This document shows, one piece after another, positions 17,088 to 25,829 of a DNA stretch of 64,000 bases. Both the position numbers and the translations under genes were made by a program. The DNA is taken from NCBI GenBank assembly GCA_045106985.1, contig JBGCFQ010000024.1, positions 124,001-188,000 on the forward strand, written 5' to 3'. The stretch comes from JAUIET01 sp045106985. Lineage in GTDB: Bacteria > Pseudomonadota > Gammaproteobacteria > Pseudomonadales > JAUIET01. Within the stretch, counting starts at the first letter, position 1. Every line of letters starts with the position of its first letter. The notes beneath the pieces are model-generated. The model did not search any database and had not been told where the DNA came from. It was given only the letters and a program-made list of their open reading frames with translations.

Positions 17088-18605
17088 ATGAATACGGTAA
17101 AAAATAAACGCTTCACGGTGCCAGCCACCGACATCGAATCGCAACAAAGAAGGCCGCGCCTGCGCGTCCATCCTACGTTGCTCGCCCCACTTTTAAGTCT
17201 GTTTCTGTTCGGTCAATTCAGCCAGGCCGAAACATCTGCTCAGCAGCCCTCTGACTCGGAATCCTCATCTACTTACGTAACCGCCCCGCAACCGGAGGTG
17301 AGTGACAGCGTCAGCGATGCCAATGACCCAAGGTTTGTAAGAGACCAGTACGTGCGAGAAGTAGAGTTGTTGCAGGCACAGTACGGAGCGTACAACAGCG
17401 AGCTGGCTGAGGCCCTACAAGGGCTGGGCGAAGCTCAACAACGGCTTGGCAAACATACTGACGCTATTGAGACACTCAAACAGAGTGCTCACATCACTCG
17501 AATTAATGAGGGCCTCTTTGCTCCAGCGATCATGCCGATGCTCAACGCCATGGTTGAAAGCTATGCGCATTTGGGCGATTGGGAAGCTGTCGATGACCAG
17601 CATCACTTCATGATGGAAATTAACGGAGCTAACTACGGCTGGAATGACGAGCGCATGTTGCCAATATTGGACAAGCTTACTCGCTGGCATATGTTCGCGT
17701 TTTTTGAGGCGGTCTCACCAGAGCCTTCGCATCATTTGCATATGGCGAGGTCGTTGTTTTCAGCAGCTTCAAGGGTAATAGAACTCAACTTTGGTCAATA
17801 CGATTTACGCCTGGCGAAGCAGCTACGCGGGCGCCGTATTGCTGATTATTACCTGGCGAGCATTATGGCCGACGAAGCCGAAAGCCAGTTGCGCCTTGAG
17901 CGCATGCAGAGTATCGGCAGAGACGAGAACTTCCGATTCGCTCAAGGAACAAGGACAATTTCACAAGGTTATTTGTCCGGGCTGCGTAGTTCGCGCCATG
18001 TAGTCGATATTTATGAGAACAATGATTCGGCCAGACCTGAAGAAGTGGCGGAAGCGATGGCTGAGCTAGGTGATTGGTATCTCCGCTTTAATAAACGTCA
18101 ATCGGCTATACGCACCTACCTTGACGCCTATAGCTTGTTGAGTGAAAACGCAGAAACAATCGCAATTCGAGATCGGATGTTTGGCCGACCCAAGGTGCTG
18201 GATTTCGCTACCGATTACTCAGATTACCTAACACCCGCCGGAAAAAAACTATCAACAGGTTATGTTTTACTAGAGCTGGACTTAACCAAAGCCGGGTTGG
18301 TTAGCCGGGCGCAGTTTATTGAAGAGAAGCCGGCGCAGCCTTCAATGCGTCGCCGCGCGTTGCGCGAGCTTCGTAGCCGCCGTTTCAGGCCAAGGTTTGA
18401 GGACGGGGCACCAGTGCCTACGGCGGCGCTTAAGTATCGTTATCGCTACGAATACGCAGGACCGCCGATCTCCGCTTCGAGCAGCGAGCCAAAGCAGGCT
18501 ACTCAAGTAGATAAAGCTGAAGGGACAAAGCTCGAGAATAAAGCCGCTAGCTCAAAACCTTTAAAAGATCATTCGCCCGAAGGGGATTCCGATGCCACAT
18601 TGTAA
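17088..18605 (+). CDS. Periplasmic TPR protein with TonB-C-like C-terminal domain
   Basis: 505 residues. A basic N-terminus leads into a hydrophobic stretch (LLAPLLSLFLFGQFSQA), a probable signal peptide ending near residue 48. Residues of about 75-370 contain TPR-like helical repeats (ELAEALQGLGEAQQRLGKHTDAIETLKQ is one clear unit, in part). The C-terminus, about 385-470, has the TonB-C pattern: a Pro/Ala/Gly start, GYVLLELDLTKAGLVSRAQFI, then RRALRELRSRRFRPRFEDGAPV. It lacks the TonB membrane anchor plus proline-rich linker, so it is not a classical TonB. It is the first gene of the thirteen-gene cluster and overlaps the next by 14 bp. Confidence 0.75.
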   Translation: MNTVKNKRFTVPATDIESQQRRPRLRVHPTLLAPLLSLFLFGQFSQAETSAQQPSDSESSSTYVTAPQPEVSDSVSDANDPRFVRDQYVREVELLQAQYGAYNSELAEALQGLGEAQQRLGKHTDAIETLKQSAHITRINEGLFAPAIMPMLNAMVESYAHLGDWEAVDDQHHFMMEINGANYGWNDERMLPILDKLTRWHMFAFFEAVSPEPSHHLHMARSLFSAASRVIELNFGQYDLRLAKQLRGRRIADYYLASIMADEAESQLRLERMQSIGRDENFRFAQGTRTISQGYLSGLRSSRHVVDIYENNDSARPEEVAEAMAELGDWYLRFNKRQSAIRTYLDAYSLLSENAETIAIRDRMFGRPKVLDFATDYSDYLTPAGKKLSTGYVLLELDLTKAGLVSRAQFIEEKPAQPSMRRRALRELRSRRFRPRFEDGAPVPTAALKYRYRYEYAGPPISASSSEPKQATQVDKAEGTKLENKAASSKPLKDHSPEGDSDATL

Positions 18606-19602
18606 AATTAAGGTTGTAGCAATATGTGCCTTGCTGGCTGTCTCGGCCTGTAAAGAAAAAGATGAGGAACAGGGCGGTGGTTCGGCAGTGGATCAGGGCA
18701 GTGTTCAAGAGAGTCATTCAAAGCCAGAAGCAAGCGCGTCAACAGCTGAACCTGGGTGGGAAGACGAGAGAGGTGAAGGGCTACCAGGCTTAGGCCAGGG
18801 CGGCAAAAGCGATACGGGCGCGGCGCAACGAGCATCAGATGAAAGAGAGATAGGCCATCGCCTGCCGCCTGCGGCTCCGCAAGCATCAGCCGGCGCTGGA
18901 ACTGGTAACGGACCATTCGGTGGTGCTACTGAAAGTGCCTCTATACCGCTGCCGACAGTGTTCAATGACGGCGACTACGACGTTGATGCTGGCTTGGAAG
19001 ACAGTGACTTTGATGTTGGCATTTCTGTGCCAGGCATTGGCTTACCTAGTATAGGTTTGCCCGGAATGGGTTTACCGGGTGGTGGAAGTTCAGGTGGCAT
19101 GGGCGCGCCTAGCGCCGGTCTGCCTGGCGGAAGTGGTGGTGTTGGCGGTTTGGATGATGCTCTTGATGCATCGTTAGAAGACTTTGATGGCGTGGTTTTG
19201 GCAGGTAAAGACGGGGCCCGTGGAATGGAGAATTCAGGTGCTGGAAGTTCATCAAGCGGAGCCGCGAGTAGTGGCAAAGGCGGTGGAAAGGGCGGCGCGT
19301 CTGGTGCCGGTGGTGGCCAGGGAGGAGGGCAATCTCGAATTCCCCCACCACCCTCTGAGTCAGAATCTTCGAGCGGCGGGTCAGGCGGCGGTGGGGAGTC
19401 AGCCAAAGGCGCGAAAGGCGGCCCTAGGGGCTCCAACTCTAAAGGAAAGCAGCCAAACCCGGCTCCAGCCGACTTACAAGATGGCGACGACGATGATCTG
19501 ATTGCGCGCCAAATTAGAGAGGCCGCTGAAAACGAAGAGGATCCTGAATTGCAGGAAAAACTTTGGGACGAATATCGTAAGTACAAGAATGGTCAACGTT
19601 AG
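18592..19602 (+). CDS. Gly/Ser-rich lipoprotein
   Basis: 336 residues from an ATG with GGGG about 8 nt upstream. The signal ends in a lipobox (LAVSAC, Cys20), so this is a probable lipoprotein. Most of the mature chain is low complexity: long Gly, Ser, Pro and Asp/Glu runs, including short LPG/LPS-type repeats around 145-165 (GLPSIGLPGMGLPGG). Only the last 40 residues look folded and conserved: DDLIARQIREAAENEEDPEL followed by a charged EKLWDEYRKYK end. The disordered body suggests a flexible tether between the outer membrane and a partner that binds the C-terminal helix. No family is named. Confidence 0.65.
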   Translation: MPHCKIKVVAICALLAVSACKEKDEEQGGGSAVDQGSVQESHSKPEASASTAEPGWEDERGEGLPGLGQGGKSDTGAAQRASDEREIGHRLPPAAPQASAGAGTGNGPFGGATESASIPLPTVFNDGDYDVDAGLEDSDFDVGISVPGIGLPSIGLPGMGLPGGGSSGGMGAPSAGLPGGSGGVGGLDDALDASLEDFDGVVLAGKDGARGMENSGAGSSSSGAASSGKGGGKGGASGAGGGQGGGQSRIPPPPSESESSSGGSGGGGESAKGAKGGPRGSNSKGKQPNPAPADLQDGDDDDLIARQIREAAENEEDPELQEKLWDEYRKYKNGQR

Positions 19603-19692
19603 GCGCCTGCTGGGCTTAACATTATTAACAATGGAAAATCCGTATTTGCCAAGATTTCCAGTTAGTTTCGCTAAAGACTTTGAGAATTACCC

Positions 19693-20904
19693 ATGAGTAT
19701 TTCAGTTAAACGCCTGTTAAGCATCGTCGCACTGCTGCTTATGCAAGCTTGCTCTACAACAAACGTAAAAACATCAGATGTACATTTGCTGGATATGGCC
19801 CAGGAGGTGATTCCAGAACATTTACTGTTGGATGTTGGTATCAATATTTTTGATCCGGGTTTGGATTCCGCGGGAGATGATTCGAGCTTGTTTCCAGAAG
19901 TTCGTGAGGGCGAAGCCCGCTATCTGCCATTCAATTTAATGGAGACAATGCAAACGTCTGGTCATTGGGGCGCGGTCCGTGTGGTGCCATCAGAAATTGC
20001 AGCGGTTGATGTGCACGTTAATGGCAAAATACTGGAATCAGACGGTGAACGGTTATTTTTGCAACTGACCGTGTCAGACAGCACTGGTAACTTATGGTTT
20101 GACCGTGAGTATAAGGAAGTCATTTCTGATTTCGTCTATAAGAAGCGACGGGCTGGCGAAGAGCCCTTTCAATCAATGTATAACCGCATTGCCAATGACA
20201 TCGCTAGCCACCAGGCGTCCTTAAACGTAGCGAGCAAAAACAACATACGAACGGTTGCTGAATTGCGCTTTGCCCAAGATTTTGCCCCTGACGCCTTTGG
20301 TGGTCACCTGAGTATTGATGAAGAGGGTATTCTCTCCATTAAACGCCTTCCTAGTGAAGTAGACCCAATGATGCAGCGGATTCGAAAGATCAGAGATCGC
20401 GACTACTTGTTTGTTGATACTTTGCAGGATTACTACGGCGTTTTTCATCGGCAAATGGACGTACCTTATCTAGAATGGCGTGAGCGCAGCTACGACCATG
20501 CCGTCGCGATTAGAGAGTTGCGAAAGTCTCGCTCTATGCGCGGTATTGCAGGCGCTGCAGCAATAATAGCGGGGATCATGGCGGTTGGCGGCGGCAATGA
20601 CTATGCTCGAGCTGGTGGCGGAGTCGGCATCTGGGCTGGCAGTAGTCTGATTGGCAGCGCTTTACAAAAAGGCCAGGAATTAGGCCAGCATCAAGCTGAC
20701 TTCAATGAAATTAGTGAATCGGTGATTACGGCGATTACTCCGCAGGTTATTGAGCTTGAGGATCAAACTATAACGCTGAGTGGTACTGTTAGTGATCAAT
20801 ACGGGCAATGGCGAGAACTGCTGCGTGAGATCTATCGGCGAGAGAATGGGATTACCGCCGGCGATGCCAGCCTAAAATCTCCTGCTGCGAGTGATGAAGG
20901 GTAG
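19693..20904 (+). CDS. Lipoprotein of unknown function with glycine-zipper-like segment
   Basis: 403 residues. The lipobox LMQAC (Cys20) predicts an outer-membrane lipoprotein. The mature part begins with an alpha/beta region resembling envelope proteins that sense or bind (EHLLLDVGINIFDPG, SGHWGAVRVVPSE, VDVHVNGKILESDG). Around 280-320 there is a Gly/Ala-rich segment (GIAGAAAIIAGIMAVGGG and GGGVGIWAGSSLIGSAL) that could insert in or pack against a membrane. The family is not recognised. It sits 90 bp after the Gly/Ser-rich lipoprotein gene and 8 bp before the next gene, so it is probably part of the same transcript. Confidence 0.65.
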   Translation: MSISVKRLLSIVALLLMQACSTTNVKTSDVHLLDMAQEVIPEHLLLDVGINIFDPGLDSAGDDSSLFPEVREGEARYLPFNLMETMQTSGHWGAVRVVPSEIAAVDVHVNGKILESDGERLFLQLTVSDSTGNLWFDREYKEVISDFVYKKRRAGEEPFQSMYNRIANDIASHQASLNVASKNNIRTVAELRFAQDFAPDAFGGHLSIDEEGILSIKRLPSEVDPMMQRIRKIRDRDYLFVDTLQDYYGVFHRQMDVPYLEWRERSYDHAVAIRELRKSRSMRGIAGAAAIIAGIMAVGGGNDYARAGGGVGIWAGSSLIGSALQKGQELGQHQADFNEISESVITAITPQVIELEDQTITLSGTVSDQYGQWRELLREIYRRENGITAGDASLKSPAASDEG

Positions 20905-20912
20905 TATCGTCG

Positions 20913-22508
20913 ATGAGCGAACCCGGAAAGCACACAGATGCAGGAAGAACTGCGGGTACCGCAACTATCGACAGAGGCATTGGTTCGAATATTGAAAACC
21001 ACACTGAGATAGCGCCCCTCAATCTGGATTTTTCTGAACTTGACGCAGTTGACGACATAGTTGCTGGCGCCACTTTAGAGGCGGGTTCACAGAGAGCGCC
21101 GAGGTGGTTACTTGCCACAATCATTGGCTTAGTCATTGCCGCCGTAACAGTCATATTTGTGTTGCCAACCGCTTTATCTCCAGCTGACCAACTCGCTGAA
21201 CAGGATGTGGAAGCTGAAGCCATCACGGCTGACGTAGAAAAGATTGATGAGGGCTCACCTTTTCAAGAAGCCAAACTCGCGCAGCAACGTAAAAACGCGC
21301 AAGACTCGCTGGAGCAATTACTTGAGAAGCAACTCTGGCTGGAAAAACGCAACGTTCAATTGTGGGCGGATAAAGAGTACCAACGCAGTTTCGAGTTGGC
21401 TGCCGAGGGCGATGAATATTATCGTAATCGACAGTTTGAAAAGGCCAATAATCTCTATTCAGAAGGTCTGGCAATTGTTACGAATCTTTTGGAAGGTGTG
21501 CCCGATCGCATCGATCGAAATCTTAAAGCCGGATTAGAAGCATTGCTAGTCAATGATGCTGAGAACGCAGAACAGGCTTTTGTTTTAATTCAGGCGATTC
21601 AACCAGAGCATGACGGGGCTGCAGAAGGGTTGCAACGTCTTGCGGTATTGCCGTCAGTTAGCAAAGCATTGCAATTAGCTGACCGCTATCAAACCGAGCA
21701 GCAATTGCCTAAGGCCTTGGGCGAATTGCGCACAGTCGTTGAGCTCGACCCAGTGCGCGAAAGCCTGCTGACTGAACGCATAGCTCAGTTGGAACAGGCA
21801 ATTTTGGATCGAAACTTTGAAGAACAAATGTCTCAGGGCTATCAAAGCCTGGATCAGGGGAATCGATCGGCAGCAGCCCAATTTTTTACCCAAGCGAGCA
21901 AACTAAAGTCTGAATCTACTGAGCCAAAAAAGGCTCTAAGAATGGTGCGCAATCAGCAAGCTCTTAGTCGTATGAGCGTGCATATAGATGAAGCCCGAGT
22001 TCTGGAACGAGAAGAACAATGGGCTGATGCGGTGAAGTCTTACGATGCTGCATTATCAATTGATGCGAACTTGAGTGATGCGGCGAACCGTCGTGCCAGA
22101 GCTGTTACTCGCATGAAGATGGATCAAGCTTTGGTAACACTTAATGATGATCCGTTGCGCCTTGCCGACAACACGATATATGCAAAAGCCGCGAAAATTC
22201 ATGCGGCGGGAACTCGAGTATCTGCTGCGGGACCGAGATTGACGCAACAACTAGAATTGCTGAATAAACAGTTGCAAGCATCTCGAATTTCACTTCCAGT
22301 GCTTATTGAATCTGACGGCTTTACTCAGGTGGCGCTTAGCCGCATTGCGCGTTTGGGTGTTCTTCAGCAGAAGAATTTATCATTGATACCTGGTCGATAC
22401 GTAGTAACTGGGAGCCGAGACGGCTATCGCGATGTGCGTCGCGAATTTGAGGTGCCGCAGGGCGCTAGAAATGTACGAGTGGACATTCGTTGTGTCGAGC
22501 AAATCTGA
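20913..22508 (+). CDS. Single-pass membrane protein with TPR repeats
   Basis: 531 residues. An acidic cytoplasmic N-terminal tail of about 64 residues precedes one membrane helix at about 65-87 (WLLATIIGLVIAAVTVIFVL), then a periplasmic helical region with several TPR-type pairs (for example QFEKANNLYSEGLAIV and EEQWADAVKSYDAALSID). The C-terminal 90 residues are beta-rich and end with SLIPGRYVVTGSRDGYRDVR, resembling PEGA-type domains. Topology matches the next gene product, suggesting that the two interact side by side in the inner membrane. No named family. It overlaps the next gene by 38 bp. Confidence 0.7.
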   Translation: MSEPGKHTDAGRTAGTATIDRGIGSNIENHTEIAPLNLDFSELDAVDDIVAGATLEAGSQRAPRWLLATIIGLVIAAVTVIFVLPTALSPADQLAEQDVEAEAITADVEKIDEGSPFQEAKLAQQRKNAQDSLEQLLEKQLWLEKRNVQLWADKEYQRSFELAAEGDEYYRNRQFEKANNLYSEGLAIVTNLLEGVPDRIDRNLKAGLEALLVNDAENAEQAFVLIQAIQPEHDGAAEGLQRLAVLPSVSKALQLADRYQTEQQLPKALGELRTVVELDPVRESLLTERIAQLEQAILDRNFEEQMSQGYQSLDQGNRSAAAQFFTQASKLKSESTEPKKALRMVRNQQALSRMSVHIDEARVLEREEQWADAVKSYDAALSIDANLSDAANRRARAVTRMKMDQALVTLNDDPLRLADNTIYAKAAKIHAAGTRVSAAGPRLTQQLELLNKQLQASRISLPVLIESDGFTQVALSRIARLGVLQQKNLSLIPGRYVVTGSRDGYRDVRREFEVPQGARNVRVDIRCVEQI

Positions 22509-24594
22509 ACAAACCGAAACAGGCCTTAGCGCTGCGCCGAATGCAACGATTATTGAACCCGTTGCATTCGAGCCAATGGGTGAGCAGGAATTCGCCGCAG
22601 GGCCCGCAGCGTTATGGCCCAAGGCACTAATAGGACTATTTTTTCTGCTTACGGCCTTGGTGTTGTTTTTTCTGTTTACGGCCCGATCCGTATTGATTGA
22701 GCCACAATACAACGGTACTGCTGTCAACAATGCGAAATTTGAGTTAAGTGGCGGAATACATCTTTGGTTTGGCGGCCGTTTCTTGGTTCGCCCTGGCGCG
22801 TTTAGCGCATCAGTAAGTCACCCAGAATACAAAACCGCCAGTCTCGGTTTTCACGTTACTCAGGAGCAACAACAAAGCGTTGTTATCGAGCTGCAGCGAA
22901 AACCCGATGTGTTTGATGTGAGTACTACACCGCCTGAGGCCGAGGTACTTGTTGATGGAGAGCTAGTAGGCACCACACCATTGATGGGCCTGTCGATAGA
23001 AGCCGGTTCCCGCTCTCTGAGCTTGCGCCACCCTCGCTATCTGCTGGTCGAAGAAGAGCTTCAGGTTGAAGGAGGAGGTAATACTGTCGCTCGAAGTTTT
23101 AACCTTGAGCCCGCTTGGGCCGAGGTAACTGTTGATACCTTGCCGCAAGGGGCGACAGTGTTTTCTGATGAACGCGAGATTGGTAAAACGCCGCTCACGG
23201 CAGAAGTTTTTCAAGGGCTTCGGCAACTAAGCTTCCACCTTAGTAAATTCAAAACCTCAAGCCAGGAACTGAATGTGATGGCCGGCGACGCTCTTCAGCT
23301 GGAAACAGTCGTGTTAGATCCTGCTGATGCAATGCTGGCATTGGAAAGTACGCCGCTCGACGCCGGCGTATTGGTTAATGGCGTTTACAGTGGCCAAACA
23401 CCCGTAACCGTCGCGCTGAAAGCCGATGAGAATTCTGTAGTGGAGCTGTTTAAACAAGGATATAAAAAGCAAAGTAGAGCGCTAAGCTACTCCGCCGGAG
23501 AGCAGCAGGCTTTGAACATTGCTTTATCCCCGGCTCTGGGTCTAGTGACACTGAACGTCACGCCGGTAGATTCGAGTGTTAGCATAAATGGCCGTTCGCT
23601 AAGCACAAAGCAAACCCTGTCTAAGCGACTCAGTTTACCTTCTGTACCGCAAACTTTCAGGGTAACGCGCAAAGGTTACCTACCTTTTGAAAAAACTATC
23701 ACGCCGAGGCCTGGATTTAAACAAACCTTAAACGTCACTTTGTTAACACCTGCAGCGGCTAAGGCAGCGAAGATCAAATCAGTTTTCCGAAGTGCGGGCG
23801 GCCAGCAAATGCGCTTAATTAAACCCGGCCGAATAACTATGGGTGCTTCTCGTCGCGAAGCCGGCCGTAGAGCGAATGAAAATCTCAGACCGGTTGTATT
23901 GCAAAGACCATTTTATATTTCCGCCACTGAAGTGACCAATGGCGAATACCGAAAGTTTGATTTCAAACATTCCTCCAAGCGTGTGGAAGACAAAAGCCTA
24001 AATGCTGACGCTCAGCCAGTGGTAAGAGTAGCTTGGGTAGATGCCGCGCAGTATTGCAATTGGTTGAGTGAGCAAGAAGGCTTGGCTCTGGTGTATGAGT
24101 TTAAGGAAGGAAAACTGACAAATGTAGACCAACAGGCATCGGGTTATCGTTTACCAACTGAGGCCGAGTGGTCGTACAGTGCTAGAAAACTGGGCAAAGA
24201 AATGCTGAAATTTCCCTGGGGCCAGGAGTGGCCAGTGCCGCCTGGTAGCGGAAACTTCGCTGACATCAAAGCGAGCTACATTTTGGGGCGAACACTTCCT
24301 CATTATGAAGATGGATATACAGCAAGTGCTCCCGTTGGAAAATTTACGCCTAATCAGTATGAGCTTTATGACATGGGAGGAAATGTCGCTGAGTGGGTAC
24401 ACGACTTTTATGCTCCAGGTCAGCCTCCAGGTTCGAAAGTGGATCCTTTCGGCCCCAAGGAGAGTAATTACCACGTCGTTCGCGGATCCTCATGGCGGCA
24501 CGGTTCACTGGTAGAGCTAAGGCTTTCTTATAGGGATTATGCAGATCGAGGACGAGATGATCTTGGTTTCAGAGTCGCTCGTTATCTGGATTAA
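22471..24594 (+). CDS. Membrane-anchored PEGA-repeat protein with FGE-sulfatase-like domain
   Basis: 707 residues from the ATG at 22471, which has AGGG 8 nt upstream; an in-frame GTG at 22492 is an alternative. A membrane helix lies at about 50-71. Four PEGA-type repeats follow (about 150-212, 220-282, 290-352, 360-424), each with the pattern STPP-x-A-x-V-x-VDG-x-x-x-G-x-TP. Residues of about 445-705 form a formylglycine-generating-enzyme (SUMF1) fold: SATEVTNGEYRKF, GYRLPTEAEWSYSAR, YELYDMGGNVAEWV, VVRGSSW, DDLGFRVAR. The catalytic cysteines of true FGE are absent from the RGSSW region, so it is probably a binding module rather than an enzyme. PEGA domains commonly sit in bacterial surface proteins. 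Confidence 0.8.
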   Translation: MYEWTFVVSSKSEQTETGLSAAPNATIIEPVAFEPMGEQEFAAGPAALWPKALIGLFFLLTALVLFFLFTARSVLIEPQYNGTAVNNAKFELSGGIHLWFGGRFLVRPGAFSASVSHPEYKTASLGFHVTQEQQQSVVIELQRKPDVFDVSTTPPEAEVLVDGELVGTTPLMGLSIEAGSRSLSLRHPRYLLVEEELQVEGGGNTVARSFNLEPAWAEVTVDTLPQGATVFSDEREIGKTPLTAEVFQGLRQLSFHLSKFKTSSQELNVMAGDALQLETVVLDPADAMLALESTPLDAGVLVNGVYSGQTPVTVALKADENSVVELFKQGYKKQSRALSYSAGEQQALNIALSPALGLVTLNVTPVDSSVSINGRSLSTKQTLSKRLSLPSVPQTFRVTRKGYLPFEKTITPRPGFKQTLNVTLLTPAAAKAAKIKSVFRSAGGQQMRLIKPGRITMGASRREAGRRANENLRPVVLQRPFYISATEVTNGEYRKFDFKHSSKRVEDKSLNADAQPVVRVAWVDAAQYCNWLSEQEGLALVYEFKEGKLTNVDQQASGYRLPTEAEWSYSARKLGKEMLKFPWGQEWPVPPGSGNFADIKASYILGRTLPHYEDGYTASAPVGKFTPNQYELYDMGGNVAEWVHDFYAPGQPPGSKVDPFGPKESNYHVVRGSSWRHGSLVELRLSYRDYADRGRDDLGFRVARYLD

Positions 24595-24609
24595 AAGGCT
24601 GAAAAAATT

Positions 24610-24960
24610 ATGAAAAAAAATGAGCCATTGCATTCGAAAAAATCACCAACAGGAATAATTTTGTTGCTCTGCGTCGCCGTTTGCTTGCCTTTTTCCCCAA
24701 GCTACGCACAGGACGATGAGGATTTTATTATTCTTGATGACCGTGGCGAGGGTTTTGAAGCTGAAGAAGGTGATGTGCCTTTGAGTGGGCGTAAACCACG
24801 ACCGAGTAATACCTTGCCGAACCGCTCCACTGAGAGTACGGCCGGAGCGGAGAAGAGGGACCGTGAGAACGACGTGCCAGCGCCACCACCACCGGTCCGC
24901 TTCGAGCCAACAGAGCGGGTCTCAGAAGATTTATCAGTGTCGTTTCCGGCTGATATTTAA
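24610..24960 (+). CDS. Small secreted acidic/proline-rich protein
   Basis: 116 residues with a signal peptide (basic start, then GIILLLCVAVCLPFSPSYAQ, cleavage after about residue 34). The mature part of about 80 residues is acidic then charged and proline-rich (DDEDFIILDDRGEGFEAEEG, APPPPVRFEP), with no cysteine and little predicted fold. No family recognised. Its place between the PEGA/FGE protein and the proton channel suggests an accessory periplasmic component. The spacing of 15 bp after the previous stop fits one operon. Confidence 0.6.
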   Translation: MKKNEPLHSKKSPTGIILLLCVAVCLPFSPSYAQDDEDFIILDDRGEGFEAEEGDVPLSGRKPRPSNTLPNRSTESTAGAEKRDRENDVPAPPPPVRFEPTERVSEDLSVSFPADI

Positions 24961-25011
24961 AATCGGAACACAGCTTAAAAGTATCAATCACGTGAGCATT
25001 TGGAAGAGAAC

Positions 25012-25809
25012 ATGAAAAGTAACTTGAGTCGCGAATTCATGTACCAGCTAATTGCGTTATTACTAGCAATTATCGTTGTACATACCGTGTACGTAGGGCT
25101 GATAAGGCCTAATGCCGCAGAGCTTCTCGCTCACCAAGCGCAGCTACAAGCAGACGGAGGAGCGTATGTTCCTTCAAGATCGATCTATGTGGTACTGAAA
25201 GACTTTGAACAGGAAACCTGCTTTATATTGGCTATCTGGGCGATTGCTATCATGGGCTTTAAAGCACGCAGTATCACCGGGCAGCGCCTTATGCTGGACC
25301 GAAGTTTGCTAAATATTAGCCCTGGCACAAGCATGCTTCCGGAAGACGCCCGTGATCATTCGCGTGCCTTGCAGGCACTTCCGCAGGAAGAAAAACAGAG
25401 CCTTTTACCCAGAGCACTGCTGATAGGTCTGCAGCGCTTCGGCTCTACGCGAAGCATTCAGGACGTAGCGACGGCTATCAAAGAGGTGTGTGAGAGTGAA
25501 GCCGACAGATTGGACTCCGAACTTGCGATGGTGCGCTACATAGCGTGGGCGATCCCTTCCATAGGTTTTATTGGTACTGTGCGTGGTATTGGCGCCGCGC
25601 TGGGTCAAGCGCACCAAGCGGTGGAAGGGGATATCTCGGGAGTAACCGCTAGTTTGGGCGTGGCATTCAACTCTACGTTTATCGCTCTAGTCGTTAGTAT
25701 CCTAATAATGTTCTTAATGCATCAGCTGCAATTGCTGCAAGAACGCTTGGTGTTAGACAGTCAGCAGTATTGCGATACAAACCTAATGCCGCATTTACAA
25801 GTGCACTAG
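25012..25809 (+). CDS. MotA/TolQ/ExbB-family proton channel protein
   Basis: 265 residues from the ATG at 25012 with GGAAGAG upstream; an in-frame TTG at 25000 is less likely. Four membrane segments are visible: about 10-31, 68-84, 175-198 and 214-238. The last two, with SIGFIGTVRGIGAALGQA and TASLGVAFNSTFIALVVSI, are the conserved MotA_ExbB signature. Such proteins form the pentameric part of a proton-driven stator that pairs with ExbD, TolR or MotB. No canonical exbD or tolR lies nearby; the two VWA genes downstream offer the likely partner subunits. A long cytoplasmic loop separates helices 2 and 3, as in TolQ. Confidence 0.85.
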   Translation: MKSNLSREFMYQLIALLLAIIVVHTVYVGLIRPNAAELLAHQAQLQADGGAYVPSRSIYVVLKDFEQETCFILAIWAIAIMGFKARSITGQRLMLDRSLLNISPGTSMLPEDARDHSRALQALPQEEKQSLLPRALLIGLQRFGSTRSIQDVATAIKEVCESEADRLDSELAMVRYIAWAIPSIGFIGTVRGIGAALGQAHQAVEGDISGVTASLGVAFNSTFIALVVSILIMFLMHQLQLLQERLVLDSQQYCDTNLMPHLQVH

Positions 25810-25829
25810 CACTGAGTTGGAAAAAAGCT

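Noticed and set aside
18975..19586. Long proline-rich frame on the minus strand
   Set aside because: It is the mirror of the Gly/Ser-rich lipoprotein gene; low-complexity GGN codons read as proline on the other strand. The plus-strand frame has a lipobox, ribosome site and operon context.
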